64,000 nt of DNA, from the NCBI GenBank assembly GCA_963677015.1, contig OY781533.1:62001-126000 (forward strand), read 5' to 3'. This DNA is from G963556115 sp963677015. GTDB taxonomy: Bacteria; Planctomycetota; SZUA-567. The notes under the pieces were generated by a model that saw only the letters and a program-made list of their open reading frames with translations, did no database searches and was not told the DNA's origin. Numbering within the stretch: the stretch's first letter is position 1; each line of letters opens with the position of its first letter. Positions 1-8,866 of this stretch are shown here, piece by piece. Made by a program: the position numbers and the translations under genes.

Positions 1-2
1 AT

Positions 3-1286
3 GATTTGCAGTATTACAATACTGAGCGTGCAGAACTTCTGGGTATGGTAAGTTATTACAAATATATATTCGTTTTAGGCTGCCTGCTGTCCTTTGTTAT
101 TATTTTTATAATTCTGTATGTCTTTTTGAACTGGATATTAAAAAGGCTTGATGAAGCTACGGAAAAGTTGACTGAAAGTGAGGAAAATTTCCGGGGCCTT
201 ATTACACATCAGGTAAATGGCTTTGCGTTGCATGAAATAATACTTGATAAATCAGGGACTCCATATGATTATAGATTTTTGCTGATTAATCCGGCATTTG
301 AGAGGATGACCGGTTTGTCTGCCACTGATGTTGTTGGTAAGACGGCACTTGAAATTTTACCAAATCTGGAGAGTAGCTGGATAGAATCTTATGGGCGGGT
401 GGCTCTAGAACGGAAGTCACTTGAATTTGAAAATTATTCCCGCGAGTTTGAGAAGTATTTCGAAGTTTATGCGTTTTCACCAAAAAAATATCAGTTTGCA
501 TGTGTCTTCAATGATGTGACTCAGAAGAAGCTGGATGAAATTGAAAAAACAAAGCTGCAGGAAGAATTATTATATTCTGAGAAGATGCGGGTTGTAGGAC
601 AGCTTGCAGGTGGTGTCGCACATGATTTTAATAACAAACTTTCAGTAATTATAGGGGCTTGTGAATTACTGCAGAAGCATGAGCTGGGGGCAAATAATGA
701 GCGGCTTCTGGATATGATTATGCAGGCGGCTGAGTATGCGGCGGATCTTTCTCAAAAACTGCTTACTTTTGGTCACCGTAATTTCATGCCGTTTTATGAT
801 TTGGATATTCTGGAACTTCTTGATAATGCGGTGACAATGCTGCGGGAGAAGATACCGGCGGCAATTAGTTTTGAAGAATCCTATGAAGTTGAAAAACCAA
901 TTGTCAATGGTGACAGGTCTCAACTATTCAGTTGTTTTGTCAATATTGGGATGAACGCCTATCAGGCGATGCCTGGAAGAGGGGTTATTCTGGTGAAGGC
1001 CGGTAATGTAGAGCTTAATTCTGATGATGTGTGCAGATATAATAATAAAATAAATCCTGGATTATTTATAAAAATTGAAATCAAGGATACTGGCAAAGGT
1101 ATATCGGAGGACAATCTGGCCAAAATCTTTGAGCCATTTTTCTCAACCAAAGGATTTGGTGACGGTAATGGCTTGGGGTTATCCGCAGCTTTAGGGGCGG
1201 TAGAACATCATAGCGGTGCTATTACAATTGATAGTGTAGTTGATGTTGGAACTACAGTTACTATATTGCTTCCATGTAAATCCTGA
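3..1286 (+). CDS. PAS-domain sensor histidine kinase (5' end cut by window)
   Basis: Membrane-bound sensor kinase of a two-component system. The frame is open to the left edge, so the true start and any periplasmic sensor lie outside; the first possible start here is a TTG at position 6. Visible in order: a transmembrane helix at about residues 18-45, a PAS domain (about 58-175), a coiled linker, the phospho-acceptor helix with VAHDFNN (the His is the phosphorylation site), and a HATPase with its N box (FVNIGMNAYQAM), DTGKGI and GNGLGLS. The AHDFNN signature is typical of hybrid or NtrB-like kinases; no receiver domain is attached. The next gene on the same strand is a sigma-54 activator 271 bases downstream, a possible but unproven partner. 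Kinase call is sure; the signal is unknown. Confidence 0.9.
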   Translation, partial: DLQYYNTERAELLGMVSYYKYIFVLGCLLSFVIIFIILYVFLNWILKRLDEATEKLTESEENFRGLITHQVNGFALHEIILDKSGTPYDYRFLLINPAFERMTGLSATDVVGKTALEILPNLESSWIESYGRVALERKSLEFENYSREFEKYFEVYAFSPKKYQFACVFNDVTQKKLDEIEKTKLQEELLYSEKMRVVGQLAGGVAHDFNNKLSVIIGACELLQKHELGANNERLLDMIMQAAEYAADLSQKLLTFGHRNFMPFYDLDILELLDNAVTMLREKIPAAISFEESYEVEKPIVNGDRSQLFSCFVNIGMNAYQAMPGRGVILVKAGNVELNSDDVCRYNNKINPGLFIKIEIKDTGKGISEDNLAKIFEPFFSTKGFGDGNGLGLSAALGAVEHHSGAITIDSVVDVGTTVTILLPCKS

Positions 1287-1557
1287 TAATAATTTTGTGT
1301 TAATAATTATATATAGTTTCAGGGCTGGCAATATTGAAACTGGTTAAGTTTTGTAGCGGCTTGTAAATTACAAGAGGTAATAAATGAAATAATTCAGGGC
1401 TATTATTTTGTTTGAAAAAAAAGTTTATGGTGTTAAAGTAAGTATGTGTGTTGATTATATTTAATATTAATAAGTGTTGTTGTTTCATGGTATGTTAAAG
1501 GGTGTGAATGAATTTTAATAAATAATATTCTGATTTTAAATAAAAAGGGAAAATTAT

Positions 1558-3348
1558 ATGCGTGAACTTTCCGGAGTTCCTATACTGATAATAGCAGATA
1601 ATGATATTTCAGGGAAGGCTCTGGCTACCGTACTTGAATCACTTAATATGCTTCCTGTATGGTGCAGCAACAGTATTCAGGCTACTGAATATGTCAGGAA
1701 TGATTTTTTCCCAATAATTATACTTGAGTCACAACAGATAAATCAGAGTATTCTGAATATGCTGCGTGATGTTAGAAGGGATGAAAGGTATTGCCATTTA
1801 CGTATTCTGGTTTTGACGTCACAGGATAATATAGCGGCGATTCCCGAGTATTTGCATAATGGTATTGACGATTATTTATTAAAGCCGGTTATGAAGGATA
1901 CATTGGCAAGCAGACTTTATGTACTTCTGCGTGAGCAGCAAAGATTATTATCATTGAAGTTTTTTGAAAAGAATTTTTCAATGGATATGCGTGGTTTGAC
2001 GGAAAAGATTAGTAAGAGCTCTGAACAGTTGCAACAGGATTATTTTAGCATTCTTGCTGATAATATTACTGCCGGAGTTATTCTTCTTGATTCAAAATTT
2101 CGGGTAGTGAAATATAATAAATTAATCAAGACCTGGTTTTCTTCTATTGATACAGGTATCTGTTACCGTGATTTAAGCAGTGTATTTCAGAGTAAATTCC
2201 GGGAGGCGTCCGGTTCAGTTTATAAATGTCTGCAAAGTGGCAGAGATCAATCATGTATAAGTGAAGTATATATTGGTGATGTTAAAAAGGTCTTTGAAAT
2301 ATTGGTGTTGCCAATAAAAAATCAATCCAACGTAACCACAAATATGCTTCTTATTTTTAATGATATTACGGTTAAAAAAGACGCTGCCAGTACTCAGATT
2401 TCTGATTCTAAGCAGCGGGCGGTAGCTGAGTGCCGGGGTTTTTGCGGTCTTTTTGGTAAAAGTAAAGTTATGCTGGAGCTGTATAAAAAAGTTGAGCTTT
2501 TATCACAGAGTAGGGATATTGTGTTGTTGCAGGGAGAGACCGGAACGGGTAAAGAGCTTTGTGCAAATGCGTTGCATAGGCTTTCTCCCTGGAGTGATGA
2601 ACCGCTGTTAACAGTCAATTGCGGAAGTTTGCCGGAGAGTATACTTGAAAGTGAATTGTTCGGTCATACTCGTGGTGCCTTTACCGGAGCAGCCGGTAAT
2701 AAGGCGGGGCTATTTGTTGCAGCAGGTAAAGGGACAATTTTCCTTGATGAAATTGAAACAGCTACAGCACATACGCAGGTTGCACTTCTAAGGGTTTTGG
2801 ATCAAATGGAAGTAATGCCTATCGGCGGAAGAGTTGCTGCCAAGGTCTATGCCCGGGTAATTATTGCAAGTAATCGTGATCTCGGAAAGATGGTTGCAGA
2901 ATCACAATTTCGCGATGATTTGTATTACCGGATTTGCGGTAGAACAATTAACCTGCCTTCATTGCGTGAGCATATTGAAGATTTGGATGAATTGGCAGAT
3001 TACTTTTTTACACGTGATTCGAGAAATAGGGTTAAGCGTTATTTCTCCCGCCGAAGTCTGGAAATTTTAAAAAAATATTCATGGCCGGGAAATGTTAGAG
3101 AATTTAGAAATCTTATTAATTCATTGGTATACAGTTCAACGAAACCCCAGATTCATCCTGCAGATCTTCCTGAGCAATACCTGAGTTTTGAATCTGCAGC
3201 TATACCGACACTGGCAGCTCATGAAAAAGAACTGCTTGAAGCGGCTTTATGTCATACAAGCTGGAACAAATCAGATACTGCAAAATTACTCGATATTTCC
3301 AGAAATACAGTTTACAGCCTGATAAAAAAACACGGTCTGGATAAGTAA
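1558..3348 (+). CDS. Sigma-54-dependent response regulator with Glu in the phospho-acceptor position
   Basis: Bacterial enhancer-binding protein that would remodel RNA polymerase-sigma-54. Domains: receiver (about 1-125), PAS-like (about 165-275), AAA+ (about 295-520) and a C-terminal Fis-type helix-turn-helix ending NTVYSLIKKHG. The AAA+ domain has Walker A GETGTGKE, the sigma-54 contact GAFTGA, Walker B GTIFLDE and RDDLYYRI. In the receiver the first acidic pocket reads ADND, the Thr of LVLTS and the Lys of YLLKP are kept, but the strand that should carry the phospho-acceptor reads PIIILES, giving Glu57 where CheY-like proteins have Asp. A Glu there often mimics phosphorylation, so the protein may be constitutively active or controlled through the PAS domain. 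Start ATG follows an AAAGGGA ribosome site. Family call is very sure; loss of phosphorylation is inference. Confidence 0.93.
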   Translation: MRELSGVPILIIADNDISGKALATVLESLNMLPVWCSNSIQATEYVRNDFFPIIILESQQINQSILNMLRDVRRDERYCHLRILVLTSQDNIAAIPEYLHNGIDDYLLKPVMKDTLASRLYVLLREQQRLLSLKFFEKNFSMDMRGLTEKISKSSEQLQQDYFSILADNITAGVILLDSKFRVVKYNKLIKTWFSSIDTGICYRDLSSVFQSKFREASGSVYKCLQSGRDQSCISEVYIGDVKKVFEILVLPIKNQSNVTTNMLLIFNDITVKKDAASTQISDSKQRAVAECRGFCGLFGKSKVMLELYKKVELLSQSRDIVLLQGETGTGKELCANALHRLSPWSDEPLLTVNCGSLPESILESELFGHTRGAFTGAAGNKAGLFVAAGKGTIFLDEIETATAHTQVALLRVLDQMEVMPIGGRVAAKVYARVIIASNRDLGKMVAESQFRDDLYYRICGRTINLPSLREHIEDLDELADYFFTRDSRNRVKRYFSRRSLEILKKYSWPGNVREFRNLINSLVYSSTKPQIHPADLPEQYLSFESAAIPTLAAHEKELLEAALCHTSWNKSDTAKLLDISRNTVYSLIKKHGLDK

Positions 3349-3688
3349 CAGGTAGTTTTGTAATCTTCAACGATATATTTTGAGCAAAATAGAGATTCAG
3401 CTAATACCTTGTTCAATAACATATTATAAATGTCACCTCTTATTATAAATAAATTGTGTGCAGAAATAGCGCAATATATAAAAAACTATATCTATAAGCA
3501 TAATTAACAGTTAAGTGAATTTCATGGTATATAATGAGGAGTAATGTATAGAAATTGCGCATTATCTACGGGCAGTTTTTACGCTGTTTTTTAATACATT
3601 ATATAACGTTATATATATTAGTATGTTAGCTGGCAGTCATATTTCTGGTATGATCCTTGTTATATGTTATGTGTAATAAGGAGCTACT
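3349..3688 (+). other. 340-base AT-rich intergenic region, upstream part of the pseudo-receiver/MCP unit
   Basis: No gene of normal size. I see a perfect TATAAT at 3530-3535 without a good -35 at proper distance, followed by a well-placed GAGGAG and a 16-codon ORF (ATG about 3544, ending TTTTTTAA) that may be chance. At 3646-3660 there is TGG, eight other bases, then TTGT, the spacing of a sigma-54 -24/-12 element but with GT where GC is expected. A sigma-54 activator is encoded just upstream, so the resemblance is worth noting, but the match is imperfect. Confidence 0.3.
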
Positions 3689-4081
3689 ATGGGAAGAGAA
3701 TATTTTGATATAAGTGTTATTGTAGATACCGATACGGCTTGGTTTCAGGCTCTAAGCAGTTTAATAACTGATGAAGATATACGGTGGTACTATTTTTTTT
3801 CTTTGGAAAATTTTCTGCTTTCCAGTTATCGCTATCGTTCGCAGCTAGTCATTATAAGTACCGGGATCATGAATATGTCGGTTATGGATTATTACCGGGA
3901 TATTAGATCACAGATTAACTGTCCTGTGGTTGTGGCTGGTGTATATTCTGATTTGATTGAAGAGTTAAAAATCCGTCTTGCCGGTGTGTCATGTTATCTG
4001 CTGTTTCCTGAGGAGATGGAACTGCTAAAGGATCTGGTAGCGGTTACTAAGAAACGTGTTGGAATTGAGTGTCAAAGTTAG
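3689..4081 (+). CDS. Degenerate receiver-like protein (pseudo-receiver)
   Basis: Small soluble protein of 130 residues with the length and alternating strand/helix pattern of a CheY-type receiver but without its chemistry. The first strand reads ISVIVDTD (acidic residues at 13 and 15). The strand that should end in the phospho-acceptor Asp reads LVIISTG, putting Ser/Thr at residues 57-58. The conserved KP is replaced by LLFPEE. It therefore probably cannot be phosphorylated and would act by protein contact. Start ATG follows AAGGAG at ideal spacing. It lies 53 bases before a methyl-accepting chemotaxis protein on the same strand and is probably co-transcribed, which suggests a role in chemotaxis or adaptation. 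Fold assignment comes from pattern only and is moderately sure. Confidence 0.6.
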   Translation: MGREYFDISVIVDTDTAWFQALSSLITDEDIRWYYFFSLENFLLSSYRYRSQLVIISTGIMNMSVMDYYRDIRSQINCPVVVAGVYSDLIEELKIRLAGVSCYLLFPEEMELLKDLVAVTKKRVGIECQS

Positions 4082-4134
4082 CAAGAGTAAAAATTAAACT
4101 TATTTTTGTTTCTTCTGTATATAAGGGGTGGAAA

Positions 4135-6279
4135 ATGAAAATTGGTAAGAAACTCGGAATTGGCTTTGGTGTGTTGTGCGCGCTGATGCTGGCGGTAGGT
4201 GGTGTGGGATTGAAATCTATTAATGATATTGCTCATCAGCTGGATATTGTCAAACTGGTAGATATGGCACTGGTTAATGTTGGAGATGCGCAGGCCAATG
4301 CTTTGCGGCTGGCAATATATGAAGATGATAAGTTTCATAAGGAAATGGATAAGGAAATACTCAGTGTCAAAGATCTGGCCGAACAGGCAGGAACGTTAAT
4401 GAAGTCTGAGGAGAATAAGCAGAGGGTAGGAGTAATCTATGATGCTGCGGATGACTATAAAAAGTTGACAGACAGTTCCTGGAAACTGGATGTTGAGCGG
4501 CGGAATACCGGAAAAGAGCGGGCGCGCTGTGCGGGTATTGTTATTACAAGTATTCGGGAGATTGTCAGAAAACTTTTGCCGCAGCAGATGCAGCGAATTC
4601 TTGGTGAACATAACGGGTCATTACCAAAATCAGAATTGGACAGATTCTGGGAGGTACAGGCGGTGCGAGATGCTTATAATCGGGTACGAATATATGCACA
4701 GAAATATCAATTGGCAATAGATGAAGCGGTGCAGGATGATTTGGCTCAGAAATGGCTTGCTGATATAAATGTTACCCGTGAAGGTTTGCAGAAATCTGAG
4801 AAGTTCTATAATGACGAGGCTTGGCGTAAAGCGCATACTGACGCTATTGCGGCGTTAAACACTTATGCAGACATGGTGGGTAATTTTCGGAGCATTGATA
4901 AGCAAAAACGAGCTGAACAGGTGTTGCAGGAAGAGGCGGCGAATAAGGCAGTAGCCGCCAGCAGGGAGGTAAGTGATGGGGTGTATGAGTATATAGATAA
5001 GGTCTCCTATAGAGCCTGGATGTATGCAATTATTATAATTGTCTGTGCTGTAATTATAGGGATTTTGATTGCCATACTTATTACCCGTTCTATTGTGGTG
5101 CCGGCCAGAATTGTTAGAGAAGGACTGTTAGAGCTTTCTACTATAACTGAAGGAGTGGCAAAAATTCTCAAAGATAATCTGGCTGTTGGTGACTGGAGTC
5201 AGAAGGCTAATATGAAAAAAAATGATAAGACAGTACAGCATTTCGCAATATACAGTAAGAAAAAAGATGAAATGGGGGATATGTGCAAGGCATCAGTACA
5301 GATTTTAAAAGCAGTGTGGAATGCCAGAAATGCAACCAATGAGTGTATTGATCAGGTCAATACCGTATTATCTCAAGTTAAAGCCACTGTAGGGCAGGTT
5401 GCTGCGGCAAGTACGCAGGTCTCATCTGCTGCACAGTCTTTGTCACAGGGGGCGACAGAATCTGCTGCGTCGCTGGAAGAGATTACCTCTTCAATGATGG
5501 AGATTGGCAGTCAGACCAGTACCAATGCTGAGAATGCTACTCAGGCTGATAATATTGCCGGGCATGTAGCAGAATCAGCTTCTACAGGTCAGGATCAGAT
5601 GGAGCAGATGACCGGAGCAATGCGTAAGATAAGCTCTAATGCCGATGAGACTCAGAAGGTAGTGAAGACTATTGATGATATTGCTTTCCAGACCAATCTG
5701 CTGGCGTTGAATGCAGCGGTTGAAGCTGCGCGAGCCGGTATACATGGCAAGGGCTTTGCCGTTGTTGCTGAAGAGGTGCGTAATCTTGCTGCCAGAAGTG
5801 CTAAGGCTGCTGCTGAGACTGCGGAACTGATCAACAATAACAATAAGGAAATTCAGGATGGAGTTAAAATTTCTGAGCGGACGGCGGAGTCGTTAAAGCG
5901 TATTGTTGAGAATGTCTCACAGACCAAAGATCTGGTGGCGGAGATCAATGCGGCAAGCAGTGAGCAGGCAAATGGAATATCGCAGATCAATGTCGGTCTT
6001 GGACAGATTGACGCGGTTACGCAACAGAATACCGCAAATGCGGAAGAATCAGCAGCGGCAGCAGAAGAACTTAATGCTCAGGCCGATAATCTGAAGCATT
6101 TGGTTGGAAAGTTTGTGCTGATGAATAATGTCGTTTATACCGCTGAGCAAGAGGCTGCGGATGAAATCGAAGATAGTTATGCAACTGATCAAACAGCAGC
6201 TAATTTGAGTATCGGCAAAACTCTGGTAACTCCTGATGCACAGATATCACTGGATGATAGTGACTGGGCTAAGTATTGA
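4135..6279 (+). CDS. Methyl-accepting chemotaxis protein
   Basis: Transmembrane chemoreceptor signalling to CheA/CheW. From the chosen start: TM1 at about residues 8-27, a helical periplasmic ligand domain to about 295 (four-helix-bundle type by composition), TM2 about 299-322, a HAMP region, then the long coiled-coil signalling domain. The hairpin tip is unmistakable (DIAFQTNLLALNAAVEAARAG followed by GFAVVAEEVRNLAARS). The tail ends DDSDWAKY, with no CheR/CheB-docking NWETF-type pentapeptide. The ATG at 4135 is preferred over an in-frame ATG at 4069, which overlaps the upstream gene, because AAGGGGTGGAAA precedes it and the resulting N-terminus is a short basic stretch then a hydrophobic helix. 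A cheR gene is at 61.7 kb. Confidence 0.95.
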   Translation: MKIGKKLGIGFGVLCALMLAVGGVGLKSINDIAHQLDIVKLVDMALVNVGDAQANALRLAIYEDDKFHKEMDKEILSVKDLAEQAGTLMKSEENKQRVGVIYDAADDYKKLTDSSWKLDVERRNTGKERARCAGIVITSIREIVRKLLPQQMQRILGEHNGSLPKSELDRFWEVQAVRDAYNRVRIYAQKYQLAIDEAVQDDLAQKWLADINVTREGLQKSEKFYNDEAWRKAHTDAIAALNTYADMVGNFRSIDKQKRAEQVLQEEAANKAVAASREVSDGVYEYIDKVSYRAWMYAIIIIVCAVIIGILIAILITRSIVVPARIVREGLLELSTITEGVAKILKDNLAVGDWSQKANMKKNDKTVQHFAIYSKKKDEMGDMCKASVQILKAVWNARNATNECIDQVNTVLSQVKATVGQVAAASTQVSSAAQSLSQGATESAASLEEITSSMMEIGSQTSTNAENATQADNIAGHVAESASTGQDQMEQMTGAMRKISSNADETQKVVKTIDDIAFQTNLLALNAAVEAARAGIHGKGFAVVAEEVRNLAARSAKAAAETAELINNNNKEIQDGVKISERTAESLKRIVENVSQTKDLVAEINAASSEQANGISQINVGLGQIDAVTQQNTANAEESAAAAEELNAQADNLKHLVGKFVLMNNVVYTAEQEAADEIEDSYATDQTAANLSIGKTLVTPDAQISLDDSDWAKY

Positions 6280-6321
6280 GTATTGTAATTAGTCTTAGTA
6301 TAGAAATATGATTTGTTACCG

Positions 6322-6357
6322 TATAAACAGGCTGCATGATAAGTGTGCCTGTTTATA
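6322..6357 (+). terminator. Stem-loop after the MCP gene
   Basis: Perfect 11-bp arms (TATAAACAGGC at 6322-6332 and its complement at 6347-6357) with a 14-base loop, 42 bases past the MCP stop. Only a weak T run follows, so it may be an inefficient terminator or an mRNA 3' end stabiliser. Confidence 0.45.
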
Positions 6358-6486
6358 TGTTATGCGTTAAAATTATGAATAAGTTTTATAGCTGGTGTTA
6401 TAAGGGTTATTAATATTTAAAGAACTATAATTTGCAAGATATATGGATAAAAATTGAAGTGTCTGTTCAGAGGTTGTAAGAAGATT

Positions 6487-6564
6487 TGGTCGGGGAGACA
6501 GGATTTGAACCTGCGGCCTGCTGCTCCCAAAGCAGCCGCGCTAGCCAAGCTGCGCCACTCCCCG
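6487..6564 (-). tRNA. tRNA-Pro (anticodon TGG)
   Basis: Read on the minus strand this gives a full cloverleaf: acceptor CGGGGAG / CTCCCCG, a D arm with GGCTAGC, anticodon stem GCTGC / GCAGC with loop TTTGGGA (anticodon TGG, proline codon CCA), a variable loop and a T arm with GGTTCAAATCC. Discriminator A is followed by an encoded CCA at 6487-6489. It stands alone between oppositely oriented protein genes. Confidence 0.97.
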
Positions 6565-6733
6565 AGTTTTCTTCATTCAAGTGATGAGATAATACTGTAG
6601 TTAAAATACAGAATAAATCAAGATGTTTTTTGTAAAAATGTTCGATATTTGCTATTTAGCTGTATGAGATGTATAATATTATAACAAATAAGCATATAAC
6701 TTGCAGGCGGTTGCTATAAAATAGCGTTAAAGG

Positions 6734-6761
6734 TTGCAAGAGAGACGGTAAACTGTATTAT
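6734..6761 (+). promoter_or_regulatory. Candidate sigma-70-type promoter for the CheY-like/U32 genes
   Basis: TTGCAA at 6734-6739, 16-base spacer, TATTAT at 6756-6761. It lies 84 bases before the first start codon. The rest of 6565-6733 is AT-rich and shows nothing else I can support. Confidence 0.4.
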
Positions 6762-6845
6762 AGTGAGTATAATAGGTTTTGGGGTAAACTGTTGTCCCTG
6801 ATCATGGTTGTACTGGTATAACTTAGCTGGAAATAGGGTTTTAAA

Positions 6846-7256
6846 ATGGATGACTATAGTTATTCGGTATTAATTGTTGATGATTCGGCTTTTATTCAGC
6901 AGTATTTATATCAGCTTTTTTCTACCAATAATTTTATTGTTAAGGGACTGGCTGATTCCGGTATGGATGCTGTCAGAAAATATGATATGCTTGATCCTGA
7001 TCTGGTAATTATGGACGAAAGTATGCCCGGGATGGATGGTATCACTGCAATGCAGCGGATATTAGAGAGTGATTATGATGCGGAAGTGGTGATTATCACG
7101 GGATTTTCTGATGTTGATTCCAGTAAAGCCTATGCAGCTGGTGCTTCTGCGTTCTTTACCAAACCGGTGGATGATAGAGAGCTGTTTATAAGAGTTTGCC
7201 GACAGTTGGCACAACAGAAGGTTGATAATAAAAGGAAAAAGAGTGGCAAAGAATGA
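6846..7256 (+). CDS. CheY-like single-domain response regulator
   Basis: Stand-alone phosphorylatable receiver of 136 residues. All catalytic positions are intact: acidic pair VDDS (D12, D13), phospho-acceptor Asp57 in LVIMDESMPGMDG, Thr in VIITG, and Lys106 in FFTKPVD. There is no output domain, so it acts by binding a partner, as CheY does at the flagellar motor or as in a phosphorelay. The C-terminus is a basic tail (NKRKKSGKE). Its last 14 bases overlap the following U32-family gene, so the two are translationally linked, an unusual pairing of a signalling protein with an RNA-modification-type enzyme. Confidence 0.92.
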   Translation: MDDYSYSVLIVDDSAFIQQYLYQLFSTNNFIVKGLADSGMDAVRKYDMLDPDLVIMDESMPGMDGITAMQRILESDYDAEVVIITGFSDVDSSKAYAAGASAFFTKPVDDRELFIRVCRQLAQQKVDNKRKKSGKE

Positions 7257-8514
7257 TTTGTTCCCGGAGTTACTGCTACCTGCAGGAACTATCTCCAAAT
7301 TAAAAGCAGCAATAGATTATGGTGCAGACGCAGTTTATGCCGGTGTTGCAGGATTTTCAATGAGGCCTGACGGTGCTTCATTGACTATAGAACAATTTCG
7401 TGAGGCTGCAGACTATGCTCATGCCAGAGGAAAAAGAATATATGCGGCACTGAATATTATGGCGTTTAATTCAGATCTTGCTGCGATTCAAACCTGGCTG
7501 CAGGAGAGTAGTGACGTGGCTCTTGACGCTCTTATTGTTGGTGATGTTGGAGTTTTCAGACTGGCAAAAAAGGTGCGCCCTGAACTGCATATTCATATTT
7601 CCACGCAGATGGGCGTTGCAAATACAGAAAGCGCATTATTCTGGAAGGATGCAGGAGCTGAGCGGGTAATCCTTGCTCGGGAAGCTACATTGGCGGATGC
7701 CCGCAGTATTAAGAATGATACCGGGATGGAGGTGGAAATTTTTGTGCATGGCGCGATGTGTGTGGCGGTGTCAGGAAGGTGTCTGCTCTCAGCGTTTATG
7801 ACCGGAAAGAGTGGTTCCAGAGGACAGTGTAAACATGCCTGCAGGTGGGAATATCAACTGGTTGAGTCCCTGCGTCCCAATGAAGGGATACCAATTTATG
7901 AAACCGGTCGAGAAACTGTAATGCTTGGAAGCAAGGATTTGTGCTTGATTCAGCATATCCCTGAGCTTATAGCCAGTGGAGTCAGCTCTCTCAAGGTAGA
8001 GGGTAGAATGAAGAGTGAGTATTATGTAGCGGTGATAGCCAGGGTATATCGTGATGCTCTGGATCTATATCGTAAAGATCCGGATAATTTTACTTTCCAG
8101 CAACGCTGGTTGGAGGAGTTGGATGCTGTAAGTCATCGTCCATATGATACGGGATTTGCTTTTGGTTATTCGCCGCTTGAGCCGGAACGTCTGCAGGCTG
8201 AAAATATTTATTCTATGACCAGAGAGCTGGTAGGGATAGTAGAGAGTGACGGGAAAGTATTTGTTAAGAATCCGTTTCGTTCAGGTGATACTTTGGAGTG
8301 GATTGCACCTGGCTGGCAGGGAGCAGAGGTTATTGTTAAGGATGTTACCTCATTGACCGGAGCTGCCTGGGAATGTGCCAGACCGGCTGAGTATGCAAAG
8401 GTGGAGTTTGAGGGTAAAATTCCGCCTGCAGGAGCTATGCTTCGGGCAATAAAGGGTAAAGAATTTATCAGGGGGCGTTCTAAAAAGAACGATTCGGGTT
8501 TGAATGATAATTAA
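7243..8514 (+). CDS. Peptidase U32 family protein (TrhP/YegQ-like)
   Basis: Member of the U32 family; relatives such as TrhP (YegQ) act in 5-hydroxyuridine formation on tRNA, and the peptidase name is historical. Seen here: the N-terminal ELLLPAG and YGADAVYAG strands of the TIM-like fold, HISTQMGVAN, ERVILARE, and the family cysteines in FVHGAMCVAVSGRC and SRGQCKHACRWEY that would hold an iron-sulphur cluster, then SLKVEGRMKS. Length (423 residues) fits the TrhP type, not the double-length RlhA type. I choose the GTG at 7243 because AAAGGAAAAA precedes it and the protein begins just before the conserved core; an upstream in-frame TTG at 7222 is possible. Family is sure, exact substrate inferred. 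Confidence 0.9.
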   Translation: MAKNDLFPELLLPAGTISKLKAAIDYGADAVYAGVAGFSMRPDGASLTIEQFREAADYAHARGKRIYAALNIMAFNSDLAAIQTWLQESSDVALDALIVGDVGVFRLAKKVRPELHIHISTQMGVANTESALFWKDAGAERVILAREATLADARSIKNDTGMEVEIFVHGAMCVAVSGRCLLSAFMTGKSGSRGQCKHACRWEYQLVESLRPNEGIPIYETGRETVMLGSKDLCLIQHIPELIASGVSSLKVEGRMKSEYYVAVIARVYRDALDLYRKDPDNFTFQQRWLEELDAVSHRPYDTGFAFGYSPLEPERLQAENIYSMTRELVGIVESDGKVFVKNPFRSGDTLEWIAPGWQGAEVIVKDVTSLTGAAWECARPAEYAKVEFEGKIPPAGAMLRAIKGKEFIRGRSKKNDSGLNDN

Positions 8515-8568
8515 TTTTTTATGATTACGGTTTAAAATTGTATTTGTCAGGTAAAAATATAAACGTGA

Positions 8569-8620
8569 GTTAAATATAAAAGAAGCGGAAGCAAATGCTT
8601 CCGCTTCTTTTATATTTAAC
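8569..8620. terminator. Perfect 25-bp inverted repeat, bidirectional terminator
   Basis: Arms 8569-8593 and 8596-8620 are exact complements with only two bases between them. The core is a GC-rich AGAAGCGGAAGCA segment flanked by AT-rich ends that give a U run on either strand. It lies between the convergent U32 and rubredoxin genes and can end transcription from both sides. Confidence 0.9.
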
Positions 8621-8637
8621 TTCATATTGTCAGTTAA

Positions 8638-8796
8638 TTAAGCTGGGTTGAATTCATCTTTACCTACACCGCATACAGGGCAGACAAAATCATCTGGAAG
8701 ATCTTCAAATGCTGTGCCAGGAGCAATACCACTATCTGGTAAGCCAGCTTCCGGATCGTATTCCCAACCGCATACACCGCATACATATTTCTGCAT
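8638..8796 (-). CDS. Rubredoxin
   Basis: Small electron carrier of 52 residues with one iron held by four cysteines. The two knuckles are plainly visible: YVCGVCGWEYDP near the start and FVCPVCGVGKDEF near the end, with the family's aromatic and acidic residues between (PGTAFEDLPDDF). ATG at 8796-8794 follows AAGGATGG. It is last in the order flavodiiron protein, ferritin-like protein, rubredoxin, all on the minus strand. In anaerobes rubredoxin passes electrons to flavodiiron proteins and rubrerythrins, so it is the likely reductant for the two gene products upstream. The gene ends just before the strong bidirectional terminator. Confidence 0.97.
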   Translation of the reverse strand: MQKYVCGVCGWEYDPEAGLPDSGIAPGTAFEDLPDDFVCPVCGVGKDEFNPA

Positions 8797-8866
8797 AATT
8801 ACACCATCCTTTTTGCTAAATAATCAGGGTTTAATCTGCACTCTTACCCATTGTAAGGTGATTGAT

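Noticed and set aside
4069..4134. Upstream in-frame start for the MCP at 4069
   Set aside because: It overlaps the pseudo-receiver gene and lacks a ribosome site; AAGGGGTGG precedes the ATG at 4135 and gives a normal MCP N-terminus.
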